Below, in pieces: positions 53,479 to 64,000 of a stretch of DNA of 64,000 bases (its first letter is position 1; every line of letters begins with the position of its first letter). A program made the translations under genes and the position numbers. The DNA comes from Microbacterium sp. 8M (GTDB lineage: Bacteria > Actinomycetota > Actinomycetes > Actinomycetales > Microbacteriaceae): positions 1,848,059 to 1,912,058 of the forward strand of contig NZ_LR733284.1 of the NCBI RefSeq assembly GCF_902506375.1, read 5' to 3'. A model generated the notes under the pieces. It was given only the letters and a program-made list of their open reading frames with translations, did not search any database and was not told where the DNA came from.

Positions 53479-54488
53479 GGCATCTGCTCGACACCCGCAC
53501 ACTCGCCCGCGAGGACGCGCTGCGGATCCTCGACATCGCCGAGGACATGGCCGACACCCAGTCCCGCGAGGTGAAGAAGCTGCCGACCCTGCGCGGCAAG
53601 ACCGTGGTGAACCTGTTCTTCGAGGACTCCACGCGCACCCGCATCTCGTTCGAGGCCGCCGCCAAGCGCCTCTCCGCCGACGTGATCAACTTCGCGGCGA
53701 AGGGATCCAGCGTGTCCAAGGGCGAAAGCCTGAAGGACACCGCCCAGACCCTGGAGGCGATCGGCGCCGACGCCGTCGTGGTGCGTCACTCGGCCTCCGG
53801 CGCGCCGCGCACCCTCGCCACCAGCGGCTGGATCTCCGCCGGCGTCGTCAACGCCGGCGACGGCACGCACGAGCACCCCACGCAGGCGCTGCTCGACGCG
53901 TACACCATCCGCAAACGCCGCTTCGGCGCGGACAGCCGGGGCCGCGACCTGTCCGGCGTGCGCGTCGTGATCGTCGGCGACGTGCTGCACTCGCGCGTCG
54001 CCCGCTCCAACGTCTGGCTGCTGTCGACGCTCGGTGCGGACGTCACGCTGGTCACCCCGCCGACGCTGATCCCGCAGGATGTCACCGCCTGGCCCGCCCG
54101 GGTGCTCTACGACCTGGACGCGGCGCTGGCCGAGGGGCCGGACGCGGTGATGATGCTGCGGATCCAGCTCGAGCGCATGCAGGCGGCGTTCTTCCCGTCC
54201 GAGCGCGAGTACACCCGGCGCTGGGGCCTGGACGCGGCCCGCCTCCGGCTGCTGCCCGACGATACGATCGTGATGCACCCCGGTCCGATGAACCGCGGCC
54301 TGGAGATCTCCTCCGATGCCGCTGACTCCGCCCGCTCCACCGTGCTGGAGCAGGTCGCGAACGGCGTGTCCGTGCGGATGGCGGTGCTCTACGTGCTGCT
54401 GGCCGGGGAGCGCCCCGCGGCGAGCGAGGAGATCGACATGAACAAGGTTGAGGCGATTAGGGCCGAAGCGAACAGGGGAGACCGATGA
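53475..54488 (+). CDS. pyrB: Aspartate carbamoyltransferase catalytic subunit
   Basis: This 337-residue enzyme makes N-carbamoyl-aspartate from carbamoyl phosphate and aspartate. The carbamoyl-phosphate motif [13 protein letters not shown] is near residue 48. [16 protein letters not shown] near 133 and the aspartate loop [10 protein letters not shown] near 226 are present, followed by [11 protein letters not shown] near 266. There is no pyrI regulatory subunit, as is usual for actinobacteria. It overlaps pyrR (ATGA) and pyrC. Confidence 0.97.
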   Translation: MRHLLDTRTLAREDALRILDIAEDMADTQSREVKKLPTLRGKTVVNLFFEDSTRTRISFEAAAKRLSADVINFAAKGSSVSKGESLKDTAQTLEAIGADAVVVRHSASGAPRTLATSGWISAGVVNAGDGTHEHPTQALLDAYTIRKRRFGADSRGRDLSGVRVVIVGDVLHSRVARSNVWLLSTLGADVTLVTPPTLIPQDVTAWPARVLYDLDAALAEGPDAVMMLRIQLERMQAAFFPSEREYTRRWGLDAARLRLLPDDTIVMHPGPMNRGLEISSDAADSARSTVLEQVANGVSVRMAVLYVLLAGERPAASEEIDMNKVEAIRAEANRGDR

Positions 54489-55795
54489 TGACCGAGAGCC
54501 TGCTGTTCCGCGGCGCGAAGATCCTCGGATCCGAATCCGCCGACATCCTCGTGCAGGACGGCCTGATCGCCGAGGTCGGCTCCGGCCTCTCCGCCACCGG
54601 AGCCCGGGTCATCGACGCCGACGGGCTCGTCGCCCTGCCGGGCCTCGTCGACCTGCACACCCACCTGCGCGAGCCCGGCTACGAAGCGAGCGAGACCGTG
54701 CTCTCCGGCACCCGGGCCGCGGCTTCGGGCGGTTTCACGGCCGTCTTCGCGATGCCCAACACCTCTCCCGTGGCGGACTCGGCCGGCGTCGTCGAGCAGG
54801 AGCTCGCCCTCGGCGAGGCCGCCGGCTACGCGACGGTCCAGCCGATCGGCGCGGTCACCGTCGGGCAGAAGGGGGAGCGGCTCGCCGAGCTCGGCGCGAT
54901 GGCCTCCTCCCGCGCGAACGTGCGCGTGTTCAGCGACGACGGCTTCTGCGTGTGGGATCCGCTCATCATGCGCCGCGCGCTCGAGTACGTGAAGGCGTTC
55001 GACGGCGTCATCGCGCAGCACGCCCAGGATCCGCGGCTCACCGAGGGCGCCCAGCTGAACGAGGGCGCCGTGTCGGCGGAACTGGGTCTGGCGGGCTGGC
55101 CCGCGGTGGCCGAGGAGTCGATCATCGCGCGCGACATCCTGCTCGCCGAGCACGTCGGGTCCCGCCTGCACGTCTGCCACCTCTCCACCGCCGGATCCGT
55201 CGAGCTGATCCGCTGGGCGAAGAAGCGCGGGGTCGCCGTGACCGCCGAGGTCACGCCGCACCACCTGCTGCTGACCGACGAGCTGGCCCGCGGGTACGAC
55301 GCGCGGTTCAAGGTCAACCCGCCGCTGCGCACCCAGGAGGACGTCCTCGCGGTGCGCGAGGGCCTCGCCGACGGCACGATCGACATCGTCGCGACCGACC
55401 ACGCCCCGCACCCGAGCGAGGCGAAGGCCTGCGAGTGGCAGGCCGCCGCGAACGGCATGGTCGGACTGGAGTCCGCACTGCGCGTGGTGCACCAGGCCAT
55501 GGTCCAGACCGGGCTGCTGGACTGGGCGGACGTCGCTCGCGTCATGAGCGCCGCGCCCGCGCGCATCGGTTCGCTCGCCGGGCACGGCACGCCGATCGCG
55601 GCAGGGCAGCCCGCGGAGTTCACGCTCTACGACGCGGACGCCGAGGGCGTGTTCGCCGAGGCGGACCTGCACGGCCAGAGCACGAACTCGCCCTACCTGG
55701 GGCGCGAACTGCCGGGAAGCGTGCGCTGGACCGTGCACCGCGGCTACGTGACGCTCGAGGACGGCGTGCTCGCGACGCTCGAGGGTCGCTCGTGA
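54485..55795 (+). CDS. pyrC: Dihydroorotase
   Basis: This 436-residue amidohydrolase of the long (class I) type cyclises carbamoyl-aspartate. Metal ligands are seen in [12 protein letters not shown] near residue 57. [13 protein letters not shown] is near 141. His ligands are in IAQHAQD near 178 and [11 protein letters not shown] near 227, and the catalytic Asp in VATDHAPHP near 301. It overlaps pyrB by 4 nt and the next gene by 4 nt. The neighbouring ATG at 54488 is an equivalent alternative start. Confidence 0.96.
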   Translation: MMTESLLFRGAKILGSESADILVQDGLIAEVGSGLSATGARVIDADGLVALPGLVDLHTHLREPGYEASETVLSGTRAAASGGFTAVFAMPNTSPVADSAGVVEQELALGEAAGYATVQPIGAVTVGQKGERLAELGAMASSRANVRVFSDDGFCVWDPLIMRRALEYVKAFDGVIAQHAQDPRLTEGAQLNEGAVSAELGLAGWPAVAEESIIARDILLAEHVGSRLHVCHLSTAGSVELIRWAKKRGVAVTAEVTPHHLLLTDELARGYDARFKVNPPLRTQEDVLAVREGLADGTIDIVATDHAPHPSEAKACEWQAAANGMVGLESALRVVHQAMVQTGLLDWADVARVMSAAPARIGSLAGHGTPIAAGQPAEFTLYDADAEGVFAEADLHGQSTNSPYLGRELPGSVRWTVHRGYVTLEDGVLATLEGRS

Positions 55796-56313
55796 ACCAG
55801 CAGCTCGCGGGTGCGATCGTGCTCGGGGTGGCCGTGCTGCTCATCCTCGCCGGCGTGCTGGCGTGGCGGGCGCGGCTGCGCCGGGACTCGGGCCTCACCG
55901 CGCCGATCGGGGTGCCCGAGCACGCCGAGGTCCTCGCCCGCTACGAGACGCTGTACGTGGCGACGACGAAGCACGACCACTCCCTCGAGCGCCTCGCGGT
56001 GCGCCCCCTCGTCTACCGTGCCCGCGGCGAACTCGCGATCACCGACCGCGGCGCGGTCCTGAGTCTGGACGGCTCGCCGACCGTGTTCCTCGCGACGGCG
56101 CGCCTCGTCGCCGCGGACCGGGCCACGGTCACCATCGACCGCGCCGTCGAACCGGGCGGGCTGATCCGCCTGGTCTGGCGCACCGACGACGGCACGCTCG
56201 TCGACAGCTACCTCCGTATCACCGGCGACCTGGGCCACGCTGACGCCCAGGGCGCCGCGCTCACCGACCTGCAGCGCCTGTGCGCTGGCTCCGAGACGGG
56301 AGACTCCGAATGA
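55792..56313 (+). CDS. PH-like-domain membrane protein of the pyr operon
   Basis: This 173-residue protein has an N-terminal membrane segment (residues 6-25, [20 protein letters not shown]) and a soluble domain of about 140 residues rich in beta strands, resembling bacterial PH-like domains. A membrane protein gene at this place between pyrC and carA is conserved in actinobacteria (Rv1382 in Mycobacterium tuberculosis). The role in pyrimidine synthesis, if any, is unknown. It starts at GTG within the pyrC stop and ends in the carA start. Confidence 0.8.
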   Translation: MNQQLAGAIVLGVAVLLILAGVLAWRARLRRDSGLTAPIGVPEHAEVLARYETLYVATTKHDHSLERLAVRPLVYRARGELAITDRGAVLSLDGSPTVFLATARLVAADRATVTIDRAVEPGGLIRLVWRTDDGTLVDSYLRITGDLGHADAQGAALTDLQRLCAGSETGDSE

Positions 56314-57464
56314 CCCTTTCCCACGACTCCGCCGTGCTCGTCCTCGAGGACGGCACGCGCCACGTCGGGCGCGCCTACGGCGCCCGCGGCACCACCCTCG
56401 GCGAGGTCGTCTTCGCCACCGGCATGTCCGGGTACCAGGAGACGCTCACCGACCCGTCCTACGCAGGGCAGATCGTCCTGCAGACCGCGCCGCACATCGG
56501 CAACACCGGGATGAACGACGAGGATCCCGAGTCCCGCCGTATCTGGGTCGCCGGATACATCGTGCGCGACCCCTCGCGCGTCGTGTCGAACTGGCGGGCG
56601 AACAGCTCCCTCGACGACACCCTGGTGCGCGACGGGATCGTCGGCATCAGCGGCATCGACACCCGCGCTGTCACCCGGCACATCCGCTCCGCCGGATCCA
56701 TGCGCGGCGGAATCTTCTCGGGAGCCGACGCCGCGCTGGACGCCGACGAGCAGCTGCGCCTCGTCACCGAGGCGCCCGAGATGGCCGGCCAGAACCTGTC
56801 CGCGCAGGTCTCGGTCTCCGTCGCCGAGGTCACGCCCTCCACCGCCGCAGAGCGGATCGGCAACCTGGCGGTGCTCGACCTCGGCGTCAAGCAGTCCACG
56901 CTCGACAACCTGGCCGCACGCGGCTTCGACGTGCACGTGCTGCCGCAGTCCTCGACCTTCGAGGACATCATGGCGGTCGAGCCGGTCGCGGTGTTCTACT
57001 CGAACGGCCCGGGGGACCCCTCGGCGTCGGACGCGCAGGTGGCGGTGCTCCGCGAGGTGCTCGACGCGGGCCTGCCGTACTTCGGCATCTGCTTCGGCAA
57101 CCAGCTGTTCGGGCGCGCGCTCGGACTCGGCACCTACAAGCTCACCTTCGGACACCGCGGCATCAACCAGCCGGTGCTGGACAAGGCCACCGGCCGCGTC
57201 GAGATCACCGCGCACAACCACGGCTTCGCGGTCGAGGCGCCCGTCGAGGGCTCCTTCGACAGCCCGCACGGCTACGGCAAGGTCGAGGTCAGCCACGTCG
57301 GCCTCAACGACCAGGTGGTCGAGGGTCTGCGCGCCCTTGACATCCCGGCCTTCTCGGTGCAGTACCACCCCGAGGCCGCCGCCGGCCCGCACGACGCCAA
57401 CTACCTCTTCGACCGTTTCCGCGACGTCGTCGTCGCCCACCTCGCAAAGAAGGACAGCAAGTAA
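56310..57464 (+). CDS. carA: Carbamoyl-phosphate synthase small (glutaminase) subunit
   Basis: This 384-residue subunit hydrolyses glutamine and passes ammonia to CarB. The N-terminal CPS small-chain domain has [21 protein letters not shown] near 35. The class I amidotransferase domain has [11 protein letters not shown] near 228, nucleophile Cys in [10 protein letters not shown] near 258, and catalytic His/Glu in [10 protein letters not shown] near 351. ATG overlaps the preceding stop. The carB ATG shares the last base of its TAA. Confidence 0.97.
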   Translation: MTLSHDSAVLVLEDGTRHVGRAYGARGTTLGEVVFATGMSGYQETLTDPSYAGQIVLQTAPHIGNTGMNDEDPESRRIWVAGYIVRDPSRVVSNWRANSSLDDTLVRDGIVGISGIDTRAVTRHIRSAGSMRGGIFSGADAALDADEQLRLVTEAPEMAGQNLSAQVSVSVAEVTPSTAAERIGNLAVLDLGVKQSTLDNLAARGFDVHVLPQSSTFEDIMAVEPVAVFYSNGPGDPSASDAQVAVLREVLDAGLPYFGICFGNQLFGRALGLGTYKLTFGHRGINQPVLDKATGRVEITAHNHGFAVEAPVEGSFDSPHGYGKVEVSHVGLNDQVVEGLRALDIPAFSVQYHPEAAAGPHDANYLFDRFRDVVVAHLAKKDSK

Positions 57465-60400
57465 TGCCCAAGCGCGACGATATCCACTCCGTCCTCGTCA
57501 TCGGATCCGGTCCGATCGTCATCGGTCAGGCCTGCGAGTTCGACTACTCCGGCACCCAGGCCTGCCGGGTGCTCCGCGAGGAGGGCGTCCGCGTCATCCT
57601 CGTGAACTCCAACCCGGCCACGATCATGACCGACCCCGACTTCGCCGACGCCACCTACATCGAGCCGATCACCCCCGAGGTCATCGAGACGATCATCGCC
57701 AAGGAGAAGCCGGACGCGATCCTGCCGACCCTCGGCGGGCAGACCGCGCTGAACGCCGCGATGGCCCTCCACGAGCGCGGCATCCTGGAGAAGTACGGCG
57801 TCGAGCTCATCGGCGCCAAGGTCGACGCCATCCAGAAGGGCGAGGACCGGCAGATCTTCAAGCAGCTCGTGTTGGACGCCGGCGCCGACGTCGCGGCATC
57901 CGTGATCTGCCACACCATGGACGAGCTGCTCGCCGGCGCCGAGAAGCTCGGCTACCCGCTGGTCGTGCGCCCCTCGTTCACGATGGGCGGACTCGGATCC
58001 GGCTTCGCTTTCGACGAGGAGGACCTGCGCCGCATCGGCGGGGCGGGCCTGCACGACTCGCCCACCACCGAGGTGCTCCTCGAGGAGTCGATCCTCGGCT
58101 GGAAGGAGTACGAGCTCGAGCTCATGCGCGACACCGCCGATAACACGGTCGTCGTGTGCTCGATCGAGAACGTCGACCCCGTCGGCGTGCACACCGGCGA
58201 CTCGATCACGGTCGCTCCGGCGCTCACGCTGACCGACCGCGAGTACCAGAACCTCCGCAACATCGGCATCGACATCATCCGCGCCGTGGGCGTCGACACC
58301 GGCGGCTGCAACATCCAGTTCGCCGTGAACCCGGAGAACGGCCGCGTCATCGTGATCGAGATGAACCCGCGTGTGTCGCGCTCCTCGGCGCTGGCGTCGA
58401 AGGCGACCGGCTTCCCGATCGCCAAGCTCGCCGCCAAGCTCGCGCTCGGCTACCGCCTCGACGAGATCCCCAACGACATCACCGGCGTGACCCCGGCGAG
58501 CTTCGAGCCCACGCTCGACTACGTGGTCGTCAAGGCGCCCCGGTTCGCCTTCGAGAAGTTCCCCGCTGCAGACGCCACGCTCACGACCACCATGAAGTCG
58601 GTCGGCGAGGCGATGGCGATCGGACGGAACTACACCACGGCGCTGCAGAAGGCGCTGCGGTCGCTGGAGAAGCGCGGGTCCTCGTTCCACTGGGGCGAGG
58701 AGCCCCGCTCGGTCGAGGAGCTCCTCGAGGTCTCGAAGACGCCGACCGACGGCCGCATCGTCGTCGTGCAGCAGGCGCTGCGCAAGGGCGCGACGATCGA
58801 GCAGGCGTTCGCGGCCACCGCGATCGACCCCTGGTTCCTCGACCAGATCGTCCTCATCAACGAGGTCGCCGAGCAGATCCGCACCGCGCCGGAACTCGAC
58901 GCGGAGATCCTCCGCCTCGGCAAGGATCACGGCTTCTCGGATGCGCAGTTCGCGCAGCTGCGCGGGCTCACGGAGGACGAGGTGCGCGGCGTCCGGCACG
59001 CGCTCGGGGTGCGCCCGGTCTACAAGACCGTCGACACGTGCGCGGGGGAGTTCCCTGCCCTCACGCCGTACCACTACTCGAGCTACGACAGCGAGACCGA
59101 GGTCACGCCCTCCGACCGCTCCAAGGTGGTCATCATCGGATCCGGCCCGAACCGCATCGGACAGGGCGTCGAGTTCGACTACTCCTGCGTGCATGCGTCG
59201 TTCGCCCTGTCGGAGGCCGGCTTCGAGACCGTCATGGTCAACTGCAACCCGGAGACCGTCTCCACGGACTACGACACCTCGGACCGGCTGTACTTCGAGC
59301 CGCTGACCCTCGAGGACGTGCTGGAGGTTCTGCACGCCGAGGCGCAGAGCGGACAGATCCTCGGGGTCGTCTGCCAGCTCGGCGGTCAGACGCCGCTGGG
59401 GCTCGCGAAGGGCATCGAGGCCGCCGGGTACACGGTGCTCGGCACCAGCCCCGAAGCCATCGACCTCGCCGAGGAGCGGGAGCTGTTCTCGCGTCTGCTC
59501 GATGACGCCGGACTCGTGGCGCCCCGCAACGGCACCGCGATCGACGTCGAGGGCGCCGTCGCGGTGGCCGAGGAGATCGGCTACCCCGTGCTGGTGCGCC
59601 CGAGCTTCGTGCTCGGCGGCCGCGGCATGGAGATCGTGTACTCGACCGAGGCGCTGCGCGACTACTTCGTGCGCACCGCGGGCGAGGTCGTCATCGAGGA
59701 GGGCAAGCCCCTGCTCGTGGACCGCTTCCTCGATGACGCGATCGAGATCGACGTGGACGCCCTGTACGACGGATCCGAGCTCTACATCGGCGGCGTCATG
59801 GAGCACCTCGAGGAGGCCGGCATCCACTCCGGCGACTCGAGCTGCACGCTGCCCCCGGTCTCGCTCGGACGGACCGACATCGACCGGGTGCGCGAGGCGA
59901 CCCTCGCGATCGCCGAGGGCGTGGGCGTGCGGGGCCTCTTGAACGTGCAGTTCGCGATCAGCGCCGGTGTCCTGTACGTCATCGAGGCGAACCCCCGGGC
60001 GAGCCGCACCGTGCCGTTCGTGTCCAAGGCGCTGGGCATCCCGCTGGCCAAGGCCGCGAGCCGCATCATGGCCGGCGCCACGATCGACGAGCTCAAGTCC
60101 GAAGGCCTGCTGCCGGAGAACGATGGATCCCGGGTGCCGCTCGGCTCCCCGGTGTCGGTCAAGGAGGCCGTGCTGCCGTTCAAGCGGTTCCGCACCGCCG
60201 ACGGCCGCATCGTCGACTCGGTGCTGGGCCCGGAGATGCGCTCGACCGGTGAGGTGATGGGCATCGACCGCGACTTCCCGACCGCGTTCGCGAAGAGCCA
60301 GGCGGCGGCCTACGGCGGCACGCCCACCTCGGGCACCGTGTTCATCTCGGTCGCCGACGCCGACAAGCGCGCCGTGATCCTGCCCGCGCACCGGCTGCAC

Positions 60401-60751
60401 CAGCTCGGCTTCACGATCGTCGCCACGGCGGGCACGGCCGAGATCCTGTCCCGCAACGGCATCCCGGTGACCGTCGTCGAGAAGTACAGCGAGACGCAGG
60501 CCTCGGGGGAGACGAACATCGTCGACCTCATCGATCAGGGCGCGATCGACATCATCGTGAACACGCCCTCGGGAGGCGCGGCGCGCGCGGACGGCTACGA
60601 GATCCGCGCTGCCGCGGTCGCCGCGGACAAGGCGCTGTTCACGACCATCGCGACGCTCGGCGCCGCGGTGAGCGGGATGGATGCGGCGGACAAGGGCTTC
60701 GCGGTGCGCAGCCTCCAGGAGTACGCTCACGACCGTCTGGCCCGGGTATGA
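57464..60751 (+). CDS. carB: Carbamoyl-phosphate synthase large subunit
   Basis: This 1095-residue enzyme makes carbamoyl phosphate from bicarbonate, ammonia and 2 ATP for both pyrimidines and arginine. Two homologous ATP-grasp halves each start with a VIGSGP motif (near residues 9 and 562). The first half has [14 protein letters not shown] near 167, the second [19 protein letters not shown] near 708. The C-terminal MGS-like allosteric domain is at about 945-1090 with [15 protein letters not shown]. Length is normal. It overlaps pyrF by 4 nt. Confidence 0.97.
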   Translation: MPKRDDIHSVLVIGSGPIVIGQACEFDYSGTQACRVLREEGVRVILVNSNPATIMTDPDFADATYIEPITPEVIETIIAKEKPDAILPTLGGQTALNAAMALHERGILEKYGVELIGAKVDAIQKGEDRQIFKQLVLDAGADVAASVICHTMDELLAGAEKLGYPLVVRPSFTMGGLGSGFAFDEEDLRRIGGAGLHDSPTTEVLLEESILGWKEYELELMRDTADNTVVVCSIENVDPVGVHTGDSITVAPALTLTDREYQNLRNIGIDIIRAVGVDTGGCNIQFAVNPENGRVIVIEMNPRVSRSSALASKATGFPIAKLAAKLALGYRLDEIPNDITGVTPASFEPTLDYVVVKAPRFAFEKFPAADATLTTTMKSVGEAMAIGRNYTTALQKALRSLEKRGSSFHWGEEPRSVEELLEVSKTPTDGRIVVVQQALRKGATIEQAFAATAIDPWFLDQIVLINEVAEQIRTAPELDAEILRLGKDHGFSDAQFAQLRGLTEDEVRGVRHALGVRPVYKTVDTCAGEFPALTPYHYSSYDSETEVTPSDRSKVVIIGSGPNRIGQGVEFDYSCVHASFALSEAGFETVMVNCNPETVSTDYDTSDRLYFEPLTLEDVLEVLHAEAQSGQILGVVCQLGGQTPLGLAKGIEAAGYTVLGTSPEAIDLAEERELFSRLLDDAGLVAPRNGTAIDVEGAVAVAEEIGYPVLVRPSFVLGGRGMEIVYSTEALRDYFVRTAGEVVIEEGKPLLVDRFLDDAIEIDVDALYDGSELYIGGVMEHLEEAGIHSGDSSCTLPPVSLGRTDIDRVREATLAIAEGVGVRGLLNVQFAISAGVLYVIEANPRASRTVPFVSKALGIPLAKAASRIMAGATIDELKSEGLLPENDGSRVPLGSPVSVKEAVLPFKRFRTADGRIVDSVLGPEMRSTGEVMGIDRDFPTAFAKSQAAAYGGTPTSGTVFISVADADKRAVILPAHRLHQLGFTIVATAGTAEILSRNGIPVTVVEKYSETQASGETNIVDLIDQGAIDIIVNTPSGGAARADGYEIRAAAVAADKALFTTIATLGAAVSGMDAADKGFAVRSLQEYAHDRLARV

Positions 60752-61635
60752 ACCCCAGCTTCGGCTCCCGGCTCCGATCCGCGCTCGACGAGCACGGGCC
60801 GCTCTGCGTGGGCATCGACCCGCACGAGGCGCTCCTGGACGCCTGGGACCTGCCGCAGAGCGCCGAGGGCGTCCGCGCGTTCGGGCTGACGGTGGTGGAG
60901 GCCGCCGCCGGCCGCGCGGGCGTGGTCAAGCCGCAGGTGTCGTTCTTCGAACGGTTCGGATCCCGCGGCTTCGCGGCCCTGGAGGACGTGATGTCCGCCG
61001 CGCGCAGCGCAGGCCTGCTCGTGGTCGCGGACGCCAAGCGCGGCGACATCGGCACCACCATGGCCGGGTACGCACAGGCGTGGCTGGAGCCGGGTGCGCC
61101 ACTCGAGGCGGACGCGCTCACGATCAGCCCCTACCTGGGCGGCGGCTCGCTGACCGAGGCGATCACGCGCGCACTGCCCGTGGGCAAGGGCGTGTTCGTC
61201 CTCGCCGCGACGAGTAACCCGGAGGGCGCCGCCGTGCAGCAGGCGCGAGTCGCGGCGGAACCTGCGGGTCCGGCTGACGAGACCGTCGCGCTGCGGGTGA
61301 CCCGCGATGTGACCGCCCTCGACGCGGCGGGGCCGGCGCTTCGCGCGATGGACCCCTCGGTCCGCGCTCTCGGGTCGGTGGGTCTGGTCGTCGGCGCAAC
61401 GATCGACCGCGCCGCTTTCGCGCTCGACGACGACACGCTGCGCACGGTGCCGCTGCTCGCGCCGGGTTTCGGCGCGCAGGGCGCCGCGCCTGGGGATCTG
61501 CGGTCGAGATTCGGTACGCTGGCAGGTAACGTCCTGGCTTCCGAGAGCCGGAGCATCCTGTCCGCCGGTCCGGACCGGATCGCAGCGACGATCGAAGAGC
61601 GCGCCGCGCGCTACCAGGAGGTCATGGGTGGTTGA
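60748..61635 (+). CDS. pyrF: Orotidine 5'-phosphate decarboxylase, long type
   Basis: This 295-residue enzyme decarboxylates OMP to UMP. It is the type 2 (actinobacterial) form. [12 protein letters not shown] is near residue 19, [11 protein letters not shown] near 60, and the catalytic [13 protein letters not shown] near 91 carries the Asp-Lys-Asp array. ATSNPEGA is near 152 and [10 protein letters not shown] near 232. pyrD (dihydroorotate dehydrogenase) and pyrE are not in this operon. The last 8 nt overlap the next start. Confidence 0.95.
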   Translation: MNPSFGSRLRSALDEHGPLCVGIDPHEALLDAWDLPQSAEGVRAFGLTVVEAAAGRAGVVKPQVSFFERFGSRGFAALEDVMSAARSAGLLVVADAKRGDIGTTMAGYAQAWLEPGAPLEADALTISPYLGGGSLTEAITRALPVGKGVFVLAATSNPEGAAVQQARVAAEPAGPADETVALRVTRDVTALDAAGPALRAMDPSVRALGSVGLVVGATIDRAAFALDDDTLRTVPLLAPGFGAQGAAPGDLRSRFGTLAGNVLASESRSILSAGPDRIAATIEERAARYQEVMGG

Positions 61636-62542
61636 ACCGGCAGGGCGCGTGGTGCCCGAGGTCGATCGCGTCGCCGCCGCTCGCCGAGCGGTCGAGCGCC
61701 GGCGGGCGCGGGCGTCGTTGAAGCGGGATCTGACCATGCGCGTCGTCGCGCCGCAGGACGTGCTGGAGGCGGCAGCGGCCGATCCGAACTCGACCGCGGG
61801 CACGCTGCGCGTGCCGGACTTCCTCACCGCCCTGCCCGCGATCGGCGCCGGCAAGCGCGACCGGATCCTCGCCGACCTGCACATCTCGCCGGTCAAGCGG
61901 CTCGGCGGGCTCGGCGTGCGGCAGCAGCAGGCGCTGCGAGCCTGGGTCGACGCGCGCTTCCCTCTGCCGAAGCCGCGTGCGGGCCGCAGCCGGCTGCTGG
62001 TGCTCGCCGGCCCCACCGCCGTGGGCAAGGGCACCGTGGCCGCGTACATCCGGGAGCACTATCCCGAGATCCACCTCTCCGTGTCGGCGACCACCCGCGC
62101 TCCCCGGCCGGGCGAGCAGGACGGCGTGCACTACTTCTTCGTGGACGACGCCGAGTTCGACCGGATGATCGCCGAGGGGGAGCTGCTCGAGTACGCGACC
62201 GTGCACAACAAATTCCGTTACGGCACGCCGCGCAAGCCGATCGAGCAGGCCCTCGCCGACGGCAGGACCGTGCTGCTCGAGATCGACCTGCAGGGCGCAC
62301 GACAGGTGCGTGCCGCGGATCCGTCCGCGAACCTCGTTTTCCTGCTGCCCCCGTCCTGGGATGAACTCGTGCAGCGGCTCGTGGGCCGGGGCACCGAGGA
62401 CGCCGAGGAGCGGGCGCGCCGACTACGCACCGCGAAGGTCGAGCTGGCGTCGCAGAGCGAGTTCGATCACCGCGTGGTCAACGAGGACGTCGCCACCGCC
62501 GCCCGCGAGGTCGTAGAATTGACCTCAGACTCTGCGCGCTAG
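61628..62542 (+). CDS. gmk: Fusion of actinobacterial integration host factor (mIHF) and guanylate kinase
   Basis: This 304-residue protein joins two genes that are separate neighbours in mycobacteria. Residues 12-112 match mIHF: a basic helix (RRAVERRRARASLKRDL), then a helix-two-turn-helix region with LPAIGAGKRDRILADL and RLGGLGVRQQQALRAWV. Residues 120-304 are guanylate kinase (GMP to GDP): P-loop LAGPTAVGKGT at 126-136, SVSATTRAPRPGEQDGVHYFF near 151 and LLEIDLQGARQVR near 218. The frame is continuous with no internal stop. GTG 61628 overlaps pyrF by 8 nt. An internal ATG at about codon 37 exists but lacks support. Confidence 0.9.
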   Translation: MVEPAGRVVPEVDRVAAARRAVERRRARASLKRDLTMRVVAPQDVLEAAAADPNSTAGTLRVPDFLTALPAIGAGKRDRILADLHISPVKRLGGLGVRQQQALRAWVDARFPLPKPRAGRSRLLVLAGPTAVGKGTVAAYIREHYPEIHLSVSATTRAPRPGEQDGVHYFFVDDAEFDRMIAEGELLEYATVHNKFRYGTPRKPIEQALADGRTVLLEIDLQGARQVRAADPSANLVFLLPPSWDELVQRLVGRGTEDAEERARRLRTAKVELASQSEFDHRVVNEDVATAAREVVELTSDSAR

Positions 62543-62546
62543 CGGT

Positions 62547-62565
62547 CCCTGAGCTTGTCGAAGGG
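62547..62565. repeat. Single copy of the dispersed TGAGC-GTCGAAG repeat
   Basis: CCCTGAGCTTGTCGAAGGG, an imperfect palindrome, lies just after the gmk stop. It shares the core of the arrays at 23896, 24395 and 48083. Confidence 0.7.
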
Positions 62566-62621
62566 CCGGCGCGCCCGCATTCTTCACCGCGACGCACGTC
62601 GCCAGACTCAGGAGGTCCACC

Positions 62622-62876
62622 ATGGCCGGAAACAACCAGGGCATCATCGACCCGCCGATCGACAACCTCCTCGAGCGCGTCTCGTCGAAGTACGAGCTCG
62701 TGATCTACGCCGCCAAGCGCGCGCGTCAGATCAACGACTACTACTCGGATCTGCACGAGGGCAACCTGTTCGACAACGTGGGTCCGCTGGTCGACTCCTC
62801 CGTCGAGGACAAGCCGCTGACCATCGCGCTGCACGAGATCAACGAGGACAAGCTCCGCATCCGCCACGCGGACTGA
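62622..62876 (+). CDS. rpoZ: RNA polymerase omega subunit
   Basis: This 84-residue protein stabilises beta-prime and aids RNA polymerase assembly. It contains [19 protein letters not shown] and [15 protein letters not shown], the conserved omega helices, and ends [13 protein letters not shown]. It follows gmk as in most actinobacteria. An AGGAGG site lies 6 nt upstream of the ATG. Confidence 0.95.
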   Translation: MAGNNQGIIDPPIDNLLERVSSKYELVIYAAKRARQINDYYSDLHEGNLFDNVGPLVDSSVEDKPLTIALHEINEDKLRIRHAD

Positions 62877-62888
62877 GCCGACTGTTTC

Positions 62889-62927
62889 GGAGCCGCCGTC
62901 ATCCTTTTCCAGGATGTCGGCGGCTCC
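62889..62927 (+). terminator. Terminator-like hairpin between rpoZ and metK
   Basis: Arms of 16 nt (62889-62904 and 62912-62927), with one mismatch, surround a 7-nt TTTTCCA loop. It starts 13 nt after the rpoZ stop. There is no T run after the stem, so strength is uncertain. Confidence 0.65.
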
Positions 62928-63009
62928 GTCCATACTGGGGTCGGACGTCCGCCCCGCACCCGGGGCCGATCCCGCCCCGCCACCCGCCCTGCACACCTAG
63001 GGAGCACCG

Positions 63010-64000
63010 ATGAGCGCGCTGCGTCTGTTCACCTCCGAGTCCGTCACCGAGGGACACCCGGACAAGATCTGCGACCAGATCTCCGACTCGATCCTGGACG
63101 GACTGCTCGCGGTGGACACCGGCGCGCGGGTCGCGGTGGAGACGCTGGTGACGACCGGCCTGGTGCACGTCGCCGGCGAGATCCGCACCTCCGGGTACGT
63201 CGACATCCCCACGATCGTGCGGGACGTGGTCAACGGGATCGGCTACACCTCCAGCGACACGGGCTTCGACGGCTCGTCCTGCGGCGTCAGCGTGTCGGTC
63301 GGGGAGCAGTCCGCCGACATCGCGAGCGGCGTCGACCAGGCGCAGGAGCACCGCCAGGGCGGCTCGTCCGATCCCCGCGATCTCCTCGGTGCGGGCGACC
63401 AGGGCATCATGTTCGGGTTCGCGACCACCGAGACGCCGCAGCTGATGCCGATGGCGGCGTGGACCGCGCACCGTCTCGCGGAGCGGCTCACCCAGGTGCG
63501 CCGCGACGGCACGCTGCCGTTCCTGCGCCCCGACGGCAAGACCCAGGTGACCCTCGGCTATGACGGCTTCACGCCGAAGACCGTGGACACCGTGGTGCTC
63601 TCCACCCAGCACAACCCCGACATCTCCCAGGAGGAGCTGCAGGCCCTGGTCCGCGAGCACGTGATCGACCCGGTGCTCGCCACGACCGGGCTCGATCTGG
63701 ACGGCATGAAGGCCCCGTACATCAACCCGGCCGGCCCCTTCGTGACGGGCGGGCCCAAGGGCGACGCCGGCCTCACCGGGCGCAAGATCATCATCGACAC
63801 GTACGGCGGCGCGGCGCGCCACGGCGGCGGCGCGTTCAGCGGCAAGGATCCGTCCAAGGTCGACCGCTCCGGCGCGTACGCGATGCGGTGGGTCGCCAAG
63901 AACGCGGTGGCCGCGGGGCTCGCCGACCGTCTCGAGGTGCAGGTCGCGTACGCGATCGGCGTCGCTCAGCCGGTGGGATTGTACGTGGAGACGTTCGGCA
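63010..64000 (+). CDS. metK: S-adenosylmethionine synthetase (3' end outside window)
   Basis: MetK makes S-adenosylmethionine from methionine and ATP. The first 330 codons of about 400 are present. The N-terminus is [20 protein letters not shown] with the catalytic HPDK, the signature [12 protein letters not shown] is near residue 126, and the phosphate-binding hexapeptide-like region [19 protein letters not shown] near 276. GGGAG lies 6 nt before the ATG. It directly follows rpoZ; the coaBC gene often found between them in actinobacteria is absent. Confidence 0.96.
   Translation, partial: MSALRLFTSESVTEGHPDKICDQISDSILDGLLAVDTGARVAVETLVTTGLVHVAGEIRTSGYVDIPTIVRDVVNGIGYTSSDTGFDGSSCGVSVSVGEQSADIASGVDQAQEHRQGGSSDPRDLLGAGDQGIMFGFATTETPQLMPMAAWTAHRLAERLTQVRRDGTLPFLRPDGKTQVTLGYDGFTPKTVDTVVLSTQHNPDISQEELQALVREHVIDPVLATTGLDLDGMKAPYINPAGPFVTGGPKGDAGLTGRKIIIDTYGGAARHGGGAFSGKDPSKVDRSGAYAMRWVAKNAVAAGLADRLEVQVAYAIGVAQPVGLYVETFG

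Noticed and set aside
57401..60730. A 1109-codon minus-strand open frame opposite carB
   Set aside because: Composition (Val, Asp, His, Arg, Leu repeats) is the mirror of GC-rich carB codons; no motifs.

Overview
The window reads as the chromosome of a high-GC actinobacterium, most likely family Microbacteriaceae and probably Microbacterium. The reasons are protein similarity by eye, the conserved actinobacterial gene orders (ruvC-ruvA-ruvB-yajC-secD-secF-rel; alaS-ruvX-mltG-aro genes-efp-nusB; pyrR-pyrB-pyrC-PH-carA-carB-pyrF-mIHF/gmk-rpoZ-metK), frequent GTG/TTG starts, many 1-4 nt stop/start overlaps and many leaderless starts. A leaderless start here means a TANNNT -10 box ending 6-7 nt before the start codon. 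The species assignment is inference; no rRNA gene is present.

Layout. 1-7.9 kb: the end of an ammonium transporter gene, an orphan MazF/PemK-like gene, a tetR-membrane protein pair with a near-perfect 24-bp operator, pta-ackA for acetate/acetyl-phosphate metabolism, and a UvrD-type helicase gene. 7.95-8.62 kb: a tRNA cluster, Val(CAC)-Gly(GCC)-Cys(GCA)-Val(GAC). 8.6-14.7 kb: an apparent integrated island. The last 25 bp of the tRNA-Val(GAC) region are repeated directly at 14708-14732, and the DNA between is visibly less GC-rich. It carries a coiled-coil/TIR-domain protein, an 800-residue PD-(D/E)xK-like plus P-loop NTPase protein, a one-membrane-segment protein and small or broken genes. No recognisable integrase is present. 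This is the candidate undescribed system: its architecture resembles anti-phage defence, but function is inferred only.

14.77-22.8 kb: a membrane Ser/Thr kinase, an LtrA-family membrane protein, thrS preceded by a leaderless 22-codon Thr-rich leader ORF, a HIT/Ap4A-phosphorylase-like gene, pdxY, and pdxS-pdxT for pyridoxal phosphate synthesis. 22.8-24.5 kb: a strong inverted repeat, yebC, a GIY-YIG gene and two tandem arrays of a dispersed repeat. 24.5-32.4 kb: Holliday-junction processing (ruvCAB), Sec translocon accessory genes (yajC, secD, secF) and a bifunctional (p)ppGpp synthetase/hydrolase. 32.4-37.6 kb: an AbiEi-like gene, a DUF349 gene, a small membrane protein, rarA, stand-alone rpsD and another small membrane protein.

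37.7-48.1 kb: a long, nearly gapless run of alaS, ruvX, mltG, five aromatic-pathway genes (aroE, aroC, aroK, aroB, aroQ), a GNAT gene, efp and nusB. 48.2-52.8 kb: a SNF2-family helicase and an unusual metallo-beta-lactamase/Rieske fusion. 52.9-62.5 kb: the pyrimidine operon, with a PyrR-binding-loop-like sequence in its short leader, ending in an mIHF-guanylate kinase fusion. 62.6-64.0 kb: rpoZ and metK, the latter cut by the window end.
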